NCBI RefSeq assembly: GCF_026212465.1
Contig: NC_080049.1
Location: 17,407,984 to 17,471,983 of the forward strand
Direction: 5' to 3'
DNA length: 64,000 bases
Origin: Amaranthus tricolor
Lineage: Eukaryota; Streptophyta; Magnoliopsida; Caryophyllales; Amaranthaceae
The notes under the pieces are model-generated. The model saw only the letters and a list, made by a program, of their open reading frames with translations, did no database searches and was not told where the DNA came from. The number at the start of each line of letters is the position of its first letter. The first letter of the stretch is position 1. This document shows positions 1 to 11,979 of the stretch, in pieces. A program made the position numbers and the translations under genes.

Positions 1-1084
1 TCGGTTTGGCCATCAGTAGCCGGATGAAATGCAGTACTTAAACATAGCTTCGATCCGAATGCTTCTTGCAACTTTTCCCAAAATCGTGACAAAAATTTTG
101 GGTCTCTGTCAGACACAATTGTTCTTGGTACTCCATGTAACCTTATAACTTCTCGAACATAAGCATCAGCCAATTGTTATACTGACCATGTTCCCTTCAT
201 TGGCAGGAATCTTGCAACTTTGGTGAATCTGTCAACTATTACCCAAATTGTGTCATTTCCTCGTTGCGTTCTTGGTAATCCAACTACAAAATCCATGGAT
301 ATGGAATCCCATTTCCATTCCGGAATTTCTAGTGGTTGAAGTAGTCCAGAACTCTTCTGCCTTTCAAATTTGACCTTCTGGCAAATCAAACACCGGGATA
401 CAAATTCAGCTACATCCTTTCTCATACCTTTCCACCAAAATAATTTCCTTAATTCTTCAATCATCTTATCTCTACCAGGGTGTAAGTGAAACATTCCTTG
501 GTGTCCTTCTTTCAAAATCTCTTCTTTCAGCTCTGTGTTGTCTGGTATACACAATCTCCCATTCATTCTTAGTTCACCTTTCGCACCCACTTTGAACGCT
601 TCTGTCTCTTTCCTTTGAACTCGAATGATTAACTCGATTATCTTGGGATCTTCTTGTTGTGCTTCTATAATTCTTTCGAACAAAGTCGGTTGTATAGTCA
701 TTGCTCCCAAATACTCAACAACTTGATAGTGATTAACAATTTCTAGATCTAACTTCTGGATTTCTCGGTATAGTTCCCAAGGTACCGTCATTATAACATT
801 TACAGATATCCTCGGCCTTCTACTCAATGCATCTGCCACTTTGTTTGCTTTTCCAGGATGATAATTTATGTCAACATCAAAGTCTTTAATGATTTCCAGC
901 CACCGCCTTTGTCGCATATTCAGCTCCTTCTGAGTGAACACATATTTCAAATTTTTATGATCAGTGAAGATCTTGCATGGTACTCCATAGAGATAATGTC
1001 TCCATAATTTCAGGGCAAAAATTACGGCTGCTAGTTCAATATCGTGTACTGGATAATTCAACTCGTGTGGCCTTAATTGCCTGG
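1..1084 (-). pseudogene. gypsy RNase H C-terminus and integrase, broken
   Basis: This part of pol degrades the RNA template (RNase H) and joins the cDNA to the host chromosome (integrase). The minus-strand reading begins in the RNase H C-terminus ([14 protein letters not shown]), followed by the integrase H2C2 zinc finger (histidines in [14 protein letters not shown], cysteines in CLICQK) and the first catalytic aspartate region ([11 protein letters not shown]). An in-frame TAA at 177-179 interrupts it. The same frame continues below 177 with the second catalytic region (DRDPKF) and the HPATDGQTE segment up to the window edge, so the stop is a point lesion and not the natural end. Residues upstream of the RNase H C-terminus are in another frame because of a frameshift near 1085. 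Confidence 0.88.
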
Positions 1085-2162
1085 ACGCTAAGCTACTACT
1101 TTGCCTTCCTGCATTAGCACACATCCCAAACCTTCCTTCGATGCGTCACAATATACCTCAAATGCTTTCCCACAGTTGGGCATGATCAACAGGTGCAGTA
1201 GTAAGTCTCCTCTTAAGCTCTTCTAATGATGTACTCTGCTTCTCGCCCCACTGAAACCGAACTCCCTTTTTAAGCAACTCAAACAACGGTCGGGCAATTT
1301 TAGAAAAATTTTCGACAAACTTCTTGTAATAGCCTGCTAAGCCTAAGAAACTTCTTACTTCAGTAACACTCTTTGGATTTGGCCATTCCATCACTGCCCT
1401 AATCTTTTCAGGGTCAACAGAAATTCCATCCTTCAAAACAACGTGCCCTAAGAAAGATATCTTTTCTAACCAAAATTCACATTTACTAAACTTGCCAAAA
1501 AGTTTCTCTTTTCTCAACTTCTCTAAAACTATCCTTAAGTGCTGCTCATGTTGCTCTTCATTCTTCGAATACACCAATATATCATCAATAAACACAACCA
1601 CAAACTTATCCAGGTAAGGGTTGAAATATCTTTGCATGAGATCCATAAATGCTGATGGAGCATTCGTTAGACCAAATGGCATTACTAGAAACTCATAGTG
1701 CCCATATCTGGTTTTGAATGCAGTCTTAGGAATATCTTCTTCAGCAATCCTTAATTGATGATAACCAGACCTCAAATCTATCTTCGAAAAGACCCTTGCT
1801 CCCCCCAACTGATCAAAAAGGTCGTCTATCCTTGGCAAAGGATAACGATTCTTGATGGTAATCTTATTGATCTCCCTATAATCAATGCATAGCCTCATAC
1901 TCCCATCTTTCTTTCTGACAAAGAGAACCGGAGCTCCCCATGGTGAAACACTAGGTCGAATGAAATCTTTTTCCAGCAATTCATCTAGCTGCTTCTTTAG
2001 TTCAGCCAATTCAGCTGGAGCAAAACGGTAAGGGGTTTTAGAAATAGGGGTGATATTAGGAATAAGGTCAATATGGAAGTCTACTTCTCTTTTTGGAGGT
2101 ATACCGGGTAATTCTTCAGGAAACACATCAGAATATTCTTGCACGATCGGGGTTTCTTGCAA
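1085..2162 (-). pseudogene. gypsy reverse transcriptase and start of RNase H, frameshifted
   Basis: The frame encodes a nearly complete Ty3/gypsy reverse transcriptase, which copies element RNA into DNA in the virus-like particle. Recognisable blocks in order are [16 protein letters not shown], the catalytic [10 protein letters not shown] block, [16 protein letters not shown], the FIDD form of the YxDD active site in [17 protein letters not shown], and the connection segment [13 protein letters not shown]. The frame ends at 1158 in unrelated residues because of a frameshift near 1190. A second frame then carries the RNase H start ([14 protein letters not shown]) until another shift near 1085. 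The junction with the protease frame near 2160 is also shifted. The catalytic motifs are intact, so decay is by indels rather than long divergence. Confidence 0.9.
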
Positions 2163-2660
2163 ACTAGGTTAGGTTTTACTTCTTTAGTAGTAACAAAACA
2201 TAAGAACCCTTCATCTCCCTGTTTTATCATTTGTGTTGCTTGAATTACAGAAATTGTCTCTAGTTGAGATCTTGATTTCTTTCGAATGCACTTTATTCCC
2301 TCGGGAGTTTTTATTCTAACAACCTTTTCCTTACACAAAATCTCCGCTGAATATCTCTCCAACCAATCCATACCCAAAATGATATCAAACGTTCCCAAAT
2401 CGAATTGAATTAAGTCAGCTGGTAAAAGATTCCCACAAATCTCCAATGGAAAAATCATAAAAGATACGGTCACACAGGTAAGGTCTACCATCAGGTAAAT
2501 GGATACACAAGTAGGATTTTTGAGGTTTCAAAGAAGTAGAAGATATGCGGAGAAAAGCACTAGAAATAAAAGACTTATCCGCTCCACAATCAAACAAAAC
2601 ATTTGCTGAATTACCAATAGGAAATTTTCCAGAAATTACTTTACCTTCAACTTCAAACTC
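2163..2660 (-). pseudogene. gypsy retropepsin-like protease remnant, frameshifted
   Basis: The aspartic protease normally processes the Gag-Pol polyprotein. Its active-site region is visible as FDCGADKSFIS around 2560-2597, in place of the usual D-S/T-G-A. The second half lies in a different frame with the conserved FDIILGMDWL near 2360-2385. The two halves overlap out of frame near 2415-2490. Downstream, the link to reverse transcriptase is again out of frame. The serine or threonine of the D-T/S-G-A motif is cysteine here. No gag zinc knuckle is visible upstream. Confidence 0.8.
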
Positions 2661-2916
2661 CTGGTGTAAACCATCATAATGATCTCCAAAGGTTCATCTC
2701 TTACGATATGCCCTCTACTACCACCTTGTAGCATCTTTTAATTAAGTAGGGAAGTGTTGCGTAAGCTATATTTTAAATCGCAAATCACATTTTTTTTAAA
2801 CACATAAAACACATCAAACAAATTTCATTTAAAATACAAATTTTTTTTTCGAAAACGTAATTTATCACGGTGTTTCCTAGTATCGGATAAGAAGATCCGA
2901 CTGTTCGAATAACGTT

Positions 2917-2929
2917 GGCTCTGATACCA
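2917..2929 (-). other. primer-binding site for initiator tRNA-Met (gypsy element)
   Basis: On the minus strand the 13 bases read TGGTATCAGAGCC, complementary to the 3' end of plant initiator tRNA-Met. They start two bases inside the LTR boundary at 2932, the normal position for first-strand cDNA priming. This fixes the element's orientation and the inner end of the 5' LTR. Confidence 0.92.
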
Positions 2930-3420
2930 AGTGTAACGGATCGTTCATTTCTAATGTAGGTTTATTATAAAATATAGTAAGTAATGCTAAGCGGAAGTCT
3001 ATCATACCGTAATTATTGCGAAAAAACAAATAAGACAAAACAGAATTTTCAAAAAAAAACAAAGAAAACTTAAATCATTAAAATATAATTTTACGTATTA
3101 CATCTTTCTTTAATACATAATTATCGTTTTTACATACTCGTAATATAAACTACATATATACTAACATCACATAGACAATACAATAGCTTCTTAATAACTT
3201 CATGTAAAATTACCTGCAGCATCTGCTCCCGAAATATGGGAACAGCCAATGGAAATCGGTCAGCTTTAAAAAAAACCGAGTATAAAAACTTACCGCAAAT
3301 ATATACAAGTATTGATAGTATATGCACGGCAATAAGTAATAAGCAAAAATAAGTGCATCACAATAAATAATATGCAAGGTATCTTATGTATTATAGGGAA
3401 TTCATTTTTATATTAGATTC

Positions 3421-3791
<371 letters not shown>

Positions 3792-5082
3792 CTTCTGATC
3801 CTTCTGCTTGAGTACCAGGGCGTGATTTACTAACACTTCTGCTTGAGTGTTAGGGCGTGGAATCCGATTACTTATTTAATGAATGCAACACATATGATCT
3901 TTGTTTGATATATGTAAGGGCCTGTTAGGGTGAGGTAAACCAAAACCCCTAACTTAGTGGGAGTCGTCACTCCTCCAGTACAATATTGCTCGAGCCACAG
4001 GTCAGGTTAAACAACCTTACTGTGTTCGCCGTATTTTACGTGCCGGAATACACGTCCCACGTTTTTTACGTGCCGGAAGCATGGTTCGGCATTTCCTTAC
4101 TATCAAGCCTTTTTATTATCATGTTACTGTTTTATATAAATGCAACATTACAATAACACATAATAGAAAATTTATAAAATCTTGCATATAAATATTCATT
4201 TATTATTAAACTAAATCAAAACTAAAATGGGTCTTTAGTATTTATTTATAATTAAAATCTACACAAATTATTTTAAAATAAATAATTTATTATTAATGTA
4301 GTTGGTTTATATTCTTTTTCACCAAAATAAAATAATTTTAATTATTATTTCACTTTTCTATCTTTTTGCCTACAATAACAATTTAGATTATTAATTTATT
4401 TCTTTAAAATTAAAATATCGCAAAATTTTAAAAAAAAAATATAAATGAAAAGAAAATACAGTAATACTAAAATAAATTAATTTTTACCAGAAATAATTAT
4501 TTTTTAACCCAAATTTATGAATTTCCTTATTTTATGCGTTTTTTAGCAAAAGTTTATAATAATATTTATACTCCACAATAATTTACGAAATTAATACACA
4601 ACTTATGTTTCATATATATATACGTACAGAAAAATTTTCGTGTAAAAATATTAATGTTTACTATTTTAATTAAAATTATTTCGGTTTATGCGGTTTTGGG
4701 CAATTTAAATAAATAATTCATATAAAATAATATACAACGAATTTATTCACAAATATTTCCAGAAATATTAATTTATACATAATAAACACATATAAAATTT
4801 ATGAGCATAATTTTATGTAAATAAATATATGTAAGAATTTATACCTTTTATAATTTCACTATTAACCAATTTCTTTTGTTGTAGAATTTTTAGCCACAAA
4901 ATTCCTTCCTCCCCTTGAATTTCTATAATTAACACTAAATACTATTATTAGAAAATTTTTGAGAATTTTTAGGAATTTTTCTAGGGTTTTTTTAGAATTT
5001 TTCTTTGAATTAGCTTTTATGAAATAATTTTCTGATTTTTTTTAACCCTTCTTTTTTTTTAATCCCACGGCATGCTTTGGAC

Positions 5083-5090
5083 TATTTATA
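5083..5090 (-). promoter_or_regulatory. TATA box of the gypsy LTR promoter
   Basis: The minus strand reads TATAAATA in the context CCTATAAATAGTCC, about 430 bases inside the 5' end of the LTR. This is the expected place for the U3 promoter that starts element RNA. There is no transcript evidence. Confidence 0.55.
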
Positions 5091-5517
5091 GGCATAAGAT
5101 TTTTATTAATTTAATTTTTTTTCCTTATCCTTCTTGGGCAAGTAATTATAGTTACTCCAAGATTTTTATCTTGGGTTTATCCTTATAATAAGGCCAAATT
5201 AATTATTTTGGCACCTAGCTTACATAGTCTTGCCGCCCACTTTTTCACTATTCTTCTTTTTTTTTTTTATTTGTATATATTTTTATATTTAATCATAAAT
5301 TAATATAGGAATTAAAAAGATTAAGTTATTGTAGGTAATTTAGCTATACTTAATATTTAGGTAATTTATTTTAAGAGAAATAAATTATATATAAAAGAAA
5401 ATCAAGAACTTAAGAGCAATTCGAATAAAATTTCGAAACGACATTAAAAACAAAATAAAACGAAACGATTATTGAATTTGTCAAAATATTTAAGATAAAG
5501 AAAAACGGTATGTTACA

Positions 5518-6790
5518 ACTATGTACTCTGCTTCTGTAGTAGAATATGCGATTATGCTCTACTTTCAACTATTCCAGCTCCACATTCCTCCATTCAAACT
5601 AAATATAAAATCTGATTGAGATTGATTATCATCTTTTTTGATTTGGAAGCCCGCATACATCGATGATCAATGCCTTACTTCCTTCATAGACAAGGAAGTT
5701 GTCCTTAGTTCTTCTTAAGTACTTAAGGATTGTCTTTGCAGCTGTCCAATGAACCCATGGGGATTCAACCGGTATCTGCTACACATCCTCAAAGCAAGCG
5801 CAACATGTGGTTGAATACAAATCATAGCAAACACGATCGACCCTATAGCTGAGGCATAACCTATTTTACTCATCCACTCAACTTCTTTAGTGTTGACTGG
5901 CCACTAAATCTTGCTAAGCAATAAGCCATGTTGCATTGGAATAAAACCTCTTTTAGAGTTTTCCATGTTGAACTTTGCAAGAATCTTATCCAAATAAGCT
6001 TCCTAACTAAGTCCAATCATTCTTTTGGATCTATTTCTATAGATTCGGATCCTATAAATGTACTATGCCTTTCCCCAATCTTTCATAGAGAAATAAGTTA
6101 AAAGTCAATCCTTAACTGATTCAAGCATATATGGGAATAATGTTTGCTTGTTATCTATATACAATACAAGGATGGTGATGTTACTCCCACTCAACTTCTT
6201 GTAAACACAAGGTACCTCTGCATTTCTGAGAAAACCAAACTCTTTGATTGCCTCATCATATAGGAGGTTCTAACTCCTCGAAGCTTGTTTAAAACCATAA
6301 ATTGTCTTTTTAAGCTTACAAACTCTCCCTAGATAATTTAGATCTATAAAACCTTCAGCTTATTTCATATAAACATCCTCTTTCAACAACTAATTCGAGA
6401 AAGCATTTTTGACATCTAGTTGTCATATCTTATAATCATAAAATGCAGCAATTATAAGGAGAATTCGGATGGATTTAAGCTTAGCTATTAGGGAAAACTT
6501 CTCATCATAGTCAAAACCATGAACTTGCTTGAAACCTTGAGCCACCAATCTAGCTTTGAAAATACAAATGCTTCCCTCCTTATCTGTTTTTAATTTGCAA
6601 ATCCATTTGCAACCAATGATTTTTACTCCATTAGGAAAATCAGTCAAGCCTCATACTTGATTTTCAAACATCGAATCCATTTTTGATTGCATGGCTCTAA
6701 GCCATTTAGCGGAGTCTTTACCCTTAAAAGCTTTGTTGAACGTTGTAGGCTCCTAATGTTCCAAAACTGTAATTTCAGAAACATCCATCG
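5518..6790 (-). pseudogene. Ty1/copia reverse transcriptase and RNase H remnant
   Basis: The minus strand carries a decayed copia pol. Visible blocks are the RT start (IIGCKWICKLKTDKEG, FKARLVAQGFKQ), the mid-RT block SIYGLKQASRSWNLRF, the YxDD region (LVLYIDN, with the second Asp replaced by Asn), and HWTAAKTILKYLRRTKD before RNase H. At 5520-5540 the RNase H motif STTEAEYM is cut by the gypsy LTR beginning at 5517. Many stops and small indels occur. The right end near 6790 stops just upstream of RT and runs into a GGGTTCGGG-type repeat. It is the older host element of the gypsy insertion, with the remainder presumably beyond position 1. Confidence 0.85.
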
Positions 6791-7004
6791 AATTTATATT
6801 TAGTTGGGTTCGGGATTTGTAGAGTAATCCAATGATTTGATTGATATCGGTTCAGTTACGGGTCAATGCGAGCTTGGGTCTGTATTTGGTATATATCACG
6901 AGATTCAAATTTAGGGTTTATAATGGGTCATGTTAATACGATTCGGGTTCATATCGGTTATACTGCAGGTCATATTGAGTTCGATAAGACCAGAGTCAGG
7001 TCAT
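6791..7004. repeat. degenerate GGGTTCGGG-type repeat, possible hAT MITE remnant
   Basis: The stretch repeats variants of GGGTTCGGG, GGTTCA and GGGTCATG, including GGGTTCGGGATTTG near 6816 and ATTCGGGTTCATATCGG near 6940. The style matches hAT-like MITEs seen elsewhere in this window, but no terminal repeat pair or target duplication was found, so this is a tentative label. Confidence 0.3.
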
Positions 7005-7350
7005 ATTTAGCTAAACTAAACTTGTTTTAGCTCATTCAAACTGATTTTTATCTATGCTATACACGATTCAGTTTAATGAAACTTTTTTTTAGCCAAACTA
7101 ATCATGATTCAACTATATCAAATGTATTTTTAGCTAAATTAAACTTGATTGAGTTAAATCAAAGATGTTACTAAATAACCTAAACATTTTTAACTAAGCT
7201 AACTTAATTTAGCTTAATTAAGCTTATTTTTAGCTAAGCGAAAGTTGATTCAATTTAATCAAATTTTATTAGCTAAACTAAACTTGATTAAGCAAAATTA
7301 AAATTTTTTTTAGAATCATTCACTTGATTCAGCAAAATCTAATCTATAAA
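7005..7350. repeat. degenerate 41-bp minisatellite, about 8 copies
   Basis: Units beginning TTAGCTAAACTAAACTTGATT recur at roughly 7007, 7048, 7089, 7130, 7190, 7230, 7270 and 7310. The usual spacing is 40-41 bases, with one unit of about 60. Units are strongly diverged, so the array is old. Confidence 0.7.
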
Positions 7351-7809
7351 CCGAAATATACTATAAAAGAACTAGAAAATTCCAAATTGCATTTACAGCC
7401 AGTGGAATATTTTTGCATGCTAACATGTGATTATGTGATGCAAAAAGATTTTATTATATTAATTATGATTTAAGGTATTAAATGTAAGTTTTCAAAAAGA
7501 ATTATAGAAAATAAATGACTTATTAGATTATGGGGACAACATTTTTGCAAGCATATCAATTTCGGCGCAATTTTTTTTACAAATTCGTCAATTTCACAAT
7601 AAATAGCTATTTATTATCAAAATATATAATCAGTAGCTATTTATTAAAATTAAGCACTAATTATGGTCTTATGAAAACTTATAACAATTATAATGTTTTA
7701 GTAATATTATAATTCGATAACTATAATATGCAATTGCATCTTTATTTTTGAAATTTAAATTCATTTGAATTTTAGCAAATTTCATGTAATGCACGAGTTT
7801 GCATACTAG
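7345..7809 (+). mobile_element. dispersed repeat with Helitron-like 3' end, copy 1
   Basis: Sequence from ACTATAAAAGAACTAGAAAATTCC to GCACGAGTTTGCATACTAG matches, block by block, the repeat at 55947-59101. Both copies end in CTAG followed by T, with a short ATGCA/TGCAT-type palindrome about ten bases before the end. That is the Helitron 3' pattern (CTRR plus hairpin, T at the target). No replicase or helicase is present, so a non-autonomous Helitron is an inference. Confidence 0.4.
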
Positions 7810-7936
7810 TTTTATATAATTATGTTAACTTTTCAAAAAAGAATAAATGGTAAACTAATAATATATGATTAAATTCTTATATTTTATAAGCAAAAATAAT
7901 ATAAAATTATATAAATAAAATACAAAGCCATTAGAG

Positions 7937-7938
<2 letters not shown>

Positions 7939-8028
<90 letters not shown>
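7939..8028. repeat. (TA)n tract, about 90 bp
   Basis: Uninterrupted TA dinucleotides. Confidence 0.97.
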
Positions 8029-8030
<2 letters not shown>

Positions 8031-8084
8031 AAAATAAATCAAGGATAGACAATGTATATGCCGTGGTAAAACTTTTACACTTAC

Positions 8085-8163
8085 CGACAAAACAAAGCAG
8101 CAAGTCATTTTTGGGCTGGTATTGACTACTAAGCTGATCAACAAATGGCTTAATTGAAGTCAT
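8085..8163 (-). pseudogene. possible 5' exon fragment, function unknown
   Basis: On the minus strand an ATG at 8163 opens a 26-codon frame (MTSIKPFVDQLSSQYQ...) that runs into a good donor site, GTAAGTG, at 8084-8078. The following DNA is a (TA)n tract and AT-rich sequence with no second exon. Upstream, 8164-8400 is noticeably more GC-rich than its surroundings. This could be a captured or decayed gene start, or chance. I do not recognise the peptide. Confidence 0.2.
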
Positions 8164-9534
8164 ACGAAGTCGGCAACTACAAACCTATTTCTTGTCGGCC
8201 CACGGTTTCTAAGATGTGATTGACCGTTCGCGGGCCACGCGGCAAGGATCTGGTTGTGTGTACTTTACTTCGATTCAGTGCACCATGGTCATGGACCGGG
8301 CCCATTCACTTGTTATCTCTATCTCTTCTAACGGCAGTTCTGCTATAAGCTTCCAGATTTTGCAGTGGAAGTTTCTAAGGATATCTTTATAGAAAGTTGA
8401 AGCATCGACTCTATTCAATGTTATTAATTAATTTTAATTGTGCATACTTAAAAATAAATATTAGCTAGTTATTTTTATAAAAAATTGTTAAAATAATTAT
8501 TCAGTTGGCTTAAAGTTTAAATTTTCAAATGATTTAAATTATTCACCAAATAAACTTTTATTAGTTTCACAGACGAAAAAGTCCAAAATCTACGTACCAA
8601 ACAAAGTTCTTATATTTATTATAAAAACTCTCAAAATACTCCCTTCGTATTTAAAGAATAAGTATTCAATTACCATTTTTGGTGTCTCATATGTTATTTT
8701 CATAAAGAATCTTTCTATTTATATTATAAATTTTGTAAAAAAATAACATTATTCATCCTTATTTTAATATATATTTTAATACTGTTTATTTTCTCCACAT
8801 ATCCTCCACTAATTTTATTTTAACATTTTTATATTTCTTATGCTCTCCATATGTATTTATTAACTTTATAAAAATATAGTCATAATTTTTCTCCATCAAA
8901 TTTATTATTCAATAAAATAATATATTCAATAAAATAATATATATCCAATATCTAAAAGATTTTATTATTTTTAATTTTCGTGAAAGATTTTAAGATTTAA
9001 AAATCTTTTTGAGCTTATTTTCTTTTTTTTGGTACTGTGCCTTTTAAAATGGGGACTTGAGGTGAACATTCCATTAAGAACTTTATTATAGAACGGAGAA
9101 ATTATATAATAATTATATTGAGAGGACTACTATGCCCCTACCTTAAACAAATATCACAAATATTGTCACAGTTGCAGTTCAATCGTGTTGTCATAGACGT
9201 GGCACCTCGGCGTGTTAGTGCTAGTTTTACTTTATCACATTTTGAATTTATAATAAGTTAGGGTTATTGTTTGCATAGTAACAATTACTCCTTAATTTTA
9301 TATTACTGGTTATATAATAAGATTTTGTAGAAACTTAAAGTTTCTGATAAGAGGAAGTTTTCTTTGATGAATCCTACTCGTTGGGGTTTTTTTTTTTAAC
9401 CCATACACATTTTTAAAAGTATTAAAAATTAATAATGCAATATATAAATTGTAATTGAGAATTTGTATTTTCCCTTTACTAATGGCTAAATAAAACTTAC
9501 AAAATACACTAAGAATTAACTTGAAGATTATCAT
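8164..9534. other. intergenic stretch, no gene seen
   Basis: The first 230 bases are relatively GC-rich and unplaced. The rest is AT-rich. A single Stowaway-like end (CTCCCTTCGTATT at 8639) occurs without a matching opposite end. No coding region or complete element could be supported. Confidence 0.5.
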
Positions 9535-10294
9535 TGTAACGACAACCGTTACCCGAAAACTTGATACTTGTTGTAGGCGTGTAATCACTTTCCTTTTGTG
9601 ATATATCCCCCACAAAGGTACTTCAGTTTTGAATTAGAAGTTCACAATGAGATACAAACAACACAACACACCCTTAAATTTTAGGGTATGTCACTTAACA
9701 ACAAGTAATTGATAAATTATAAGCTTTGGAAGTTCTAACAAAAGTTAATTACTCTCTTGAAAGAACACAAGTGAAAGAGAAAGAGCAAGAATGAGAATTC
9801 ATAAATTAGGTGTATTTTTCACTCTTTCCCAAGCCCCTATTTATACTACTCCAAGTATACCTAAGGGTCATGGCATATTCAATAACCCATTGATGATCAA
9901 TATTGATGGCCTCTAATCGATACCATTAAACCAAGGTACTCATGAACATTATTCTTCTCCATTACTTCTTTGTAACATCAGAAAAGATATGGAATAAGAG
10001 AAGTAATCCAATGCAATTAACTCGAAGGAATCGTAAAGACACAACAGTCATCTTAGAAGAAAAAGTCGAGTCGACTTTTGCTCCATTTTCAGGAAAGGCA
10101 ACTCCTGTTTTCCTGCTGACAAGAACCAATTTTCCAGAATCTAAAGCCGAGTCAGCTTTAGAGCCAAAATTAGGAAAGCCAAGTCGGCTTTTCTTGCTGA
10201 CTCGATTTTCGAATTTATCTTTTGTCCTATCCTTTAAAATCTTTTTGAACTTTGTATTTAATACATATTGTCCCACTACTCTTTGCAATACTTG
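9535..10294 (-). repeat. LTR-like block, possible solo LTR
   Basis: The block begins TGTAACGACAACCG at 9535. On the minus strand it contains a TATA box (AGTATAAATAGGGG, near 9835-9850) followed by a pyrimidine-rich leader, which looks like a retrotransposon promoter. ATCAT flanks both proposed ends (9530-9534 and 10295-10299). The far end reads ...CTTG instead of ...CA and no primer site follows, so the boundaries are uncertain. Confidence 0.35.
10062..10215. repeat. imperfect 78-bp direct duplication with GAGTCGRCTT palindromes
   Basis: Two adjacent units carry the series AAAGTCGAGTCGACTTT / AAAGCCGAGTCAGCTTT, then AGGAAAGSCAA and TTTTCYTGCTGACWMG. It lies in the upstream (U3-like) part of the LTR-like block at 9535-10294. 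Confidence 0.6.
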
Positions 10295-10853
10295 ATCATT
10301 ATATACTTAGGATTATTATACACTAAATGTTCAACAAAAGGTTATGAGAGATTTCAAATGGAGACCAAATAAGTAAAAAAATTCTCCCTTTATCCCTTTT
10401 GAGAATTTGTACCATAAAACTTTAATTTTTTCTATATATTTTAATGTTATAATACATATTAAAAGGGACATGAGAGTATTATATGGAATAGGAAAAGTAA
10501 TAATGAGAGATTTGAAATGTTTTAAATATAAAAAATGAATTAGAGATTTGATATGCTTCTTTTGTACATCTTTAATGAATCATCATTATCTATCCCATAG
10601 GATAAAAAGAAGAGATTTAAAGAAAGCATAGATAAAAACAAAAAGACAGGAGTATATATGCAGTATGCACGCAATCATGCAATTTTGCGCTTATATATAT
10701 TGAAATATAATGGTACTTAAAATTTGGGGTTACTTACTTTTTTTCGTCGGGAGTTAGTATTAAATTACATATGAAAATAATAATGAAAATATAGTTTAAT
10801 TTTACTTAAATTTATTTTTGACAAGTTTATTCATATTTGTTCCACTTCTTTAA

Positions 10854-11364
10854 CACTACTACAAAAAAGGAAAAGAGAACGCCTCAAATATGCCTAAGAG
10901 AACTCCTCAGGAGCGTTCTCCATGTCACAGTTCTCTTAGCCTAAGAGAACACCTCTTTTCTTAGTGTTTTCTTAAGTAAAATAAAAGAGAACATGTGGAA
11001 CAAATAGGCGTTCTCTTTTCTTCACATTAAAGAAAACTTGCACCTTATGGAGGTGTTCTCTTTGCTACTTGTAAAAAAATCTACAACCCCACCAAAGAGA
11101 ACACCTGCTTTAGGGAGGTATTTTCTCTTTTCTCTTACCAAAGAAAACTAGCAATTACTGGAGGTGTTCTCTTTGCCCTGCCAATAACCACTAATAAAAA
11201 AGCCGTACAATTGCAATTTCCTTTTATTTTTAAACCACCATTTTTATGACCACGTTCGTGACGAAATAACTTAGCGACGAACGATATTGTGATAGATGAT
11301 TTCCATCATGAGTCGGCAAGAAAATTGTCTGTCGTTATATCTTTAGCTTTGTTCTTTTTTAGTG
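10854..11364. mobile_element. CACTA-like terminal region with GAGAAC subterminal repeats
   Basis: The left end reads CACTACTACAAAAAAGG and the right end reads CTTTTTTAGTG, matching the CACTA...TAGTG pattern. Between them, AAGAGAAC/GTTCTCTT motifs occur about a dozen times in both orientations from 10870 to 11185, like the subterminal transposase-binding arrays of CACTA elements. The three flanking bases do not match (TAA, GTC), so this may be one end plus an unrelated TAGTG. Confidence 0.35.
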
Positions 11365-11720
11365 GTCTAAGCATTGTTGTCAAAGCTTAGGACGGAGGAA
11401 AAGATGCGCTTAACTTTGTCTTCGAGTAATGCGGAGCATTGGACGTTAGGCATTGGGGGTTGGAATGCATAACATGAAGCTAGCATAGTCGTTGCTCCAA
11501 TGAGCTAGCAAAGTGCTCGAACTATAATTTTTGAAAAGCATCAGTAAAAGGCTCATAATGACATGCTACTCGCCGAACGAACATGCATACGCTCGAACAA
11601 GCAGTTTGTACTACATTATGTTTCTTGCACGTTGTTGCCCCCTATTTGTTGATATACATGTGCATTTGCTTTAATTGTAATTTCAAGTGAAACTCATTCT
11701 TGAACTTCTCTCTCAGCATA
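11365..11720. other. unassigned moderately GC-rich stretch
   Basis: Contains short repeated words (GCTAGCA, GCTCGAAC) but no coding frame, terminal repeats or RNA gene that I can support. Confidence 0.4.
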
Positions 11721-11979
11721 CTCCCTTCTATTCAGCTAATGTGTTCTATTTGATATTTCCTATATTTTAGGTAGTCAAATAGGACTACATGTGAAAAAAA
11801 AAAAATATAATGTTTTTAAATTTTAATAGGGATGAAATGGAGTTAGTAAGTGTAAAGGAGTGAAAAAGTTATATTAGTAACGGTAAATTGATAAAGTTAA
11901 CATGTCAAAAATAAAAATGAGACATTTAGAGTGACTTGACAAATAAGTAAATGAGACACTTAGGGTGAATAGGTGGGAG
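11721..11979. mobile_element. Stowaway MITE (Tc1/mariner type)
   Basis: Terminal inverted repeats CTCCCTTCTATTCAGC and (right end, reverse complement) CTCCCACCTATTCACC are flanked by TA on both sides (11719-11720 and 11980-11981). The 259-bp length, TA duplication and CTCCCTCC-type ends are diagnostic of plant Stowaway elements. It has no coding capacity. Confidence 0.85.

Noticed and set aside
8639..9060. Stowaway-type end CTCCCTTCG at 8639
   Set aside because: No matching GGGAG-TA end was found to the right.
9942..10295. Open frames of over 100 codons on both strands
   Set aside because: They are mirrored over a duplicated palindromic sequence in an LTR-like block; no protein similarity recognised.
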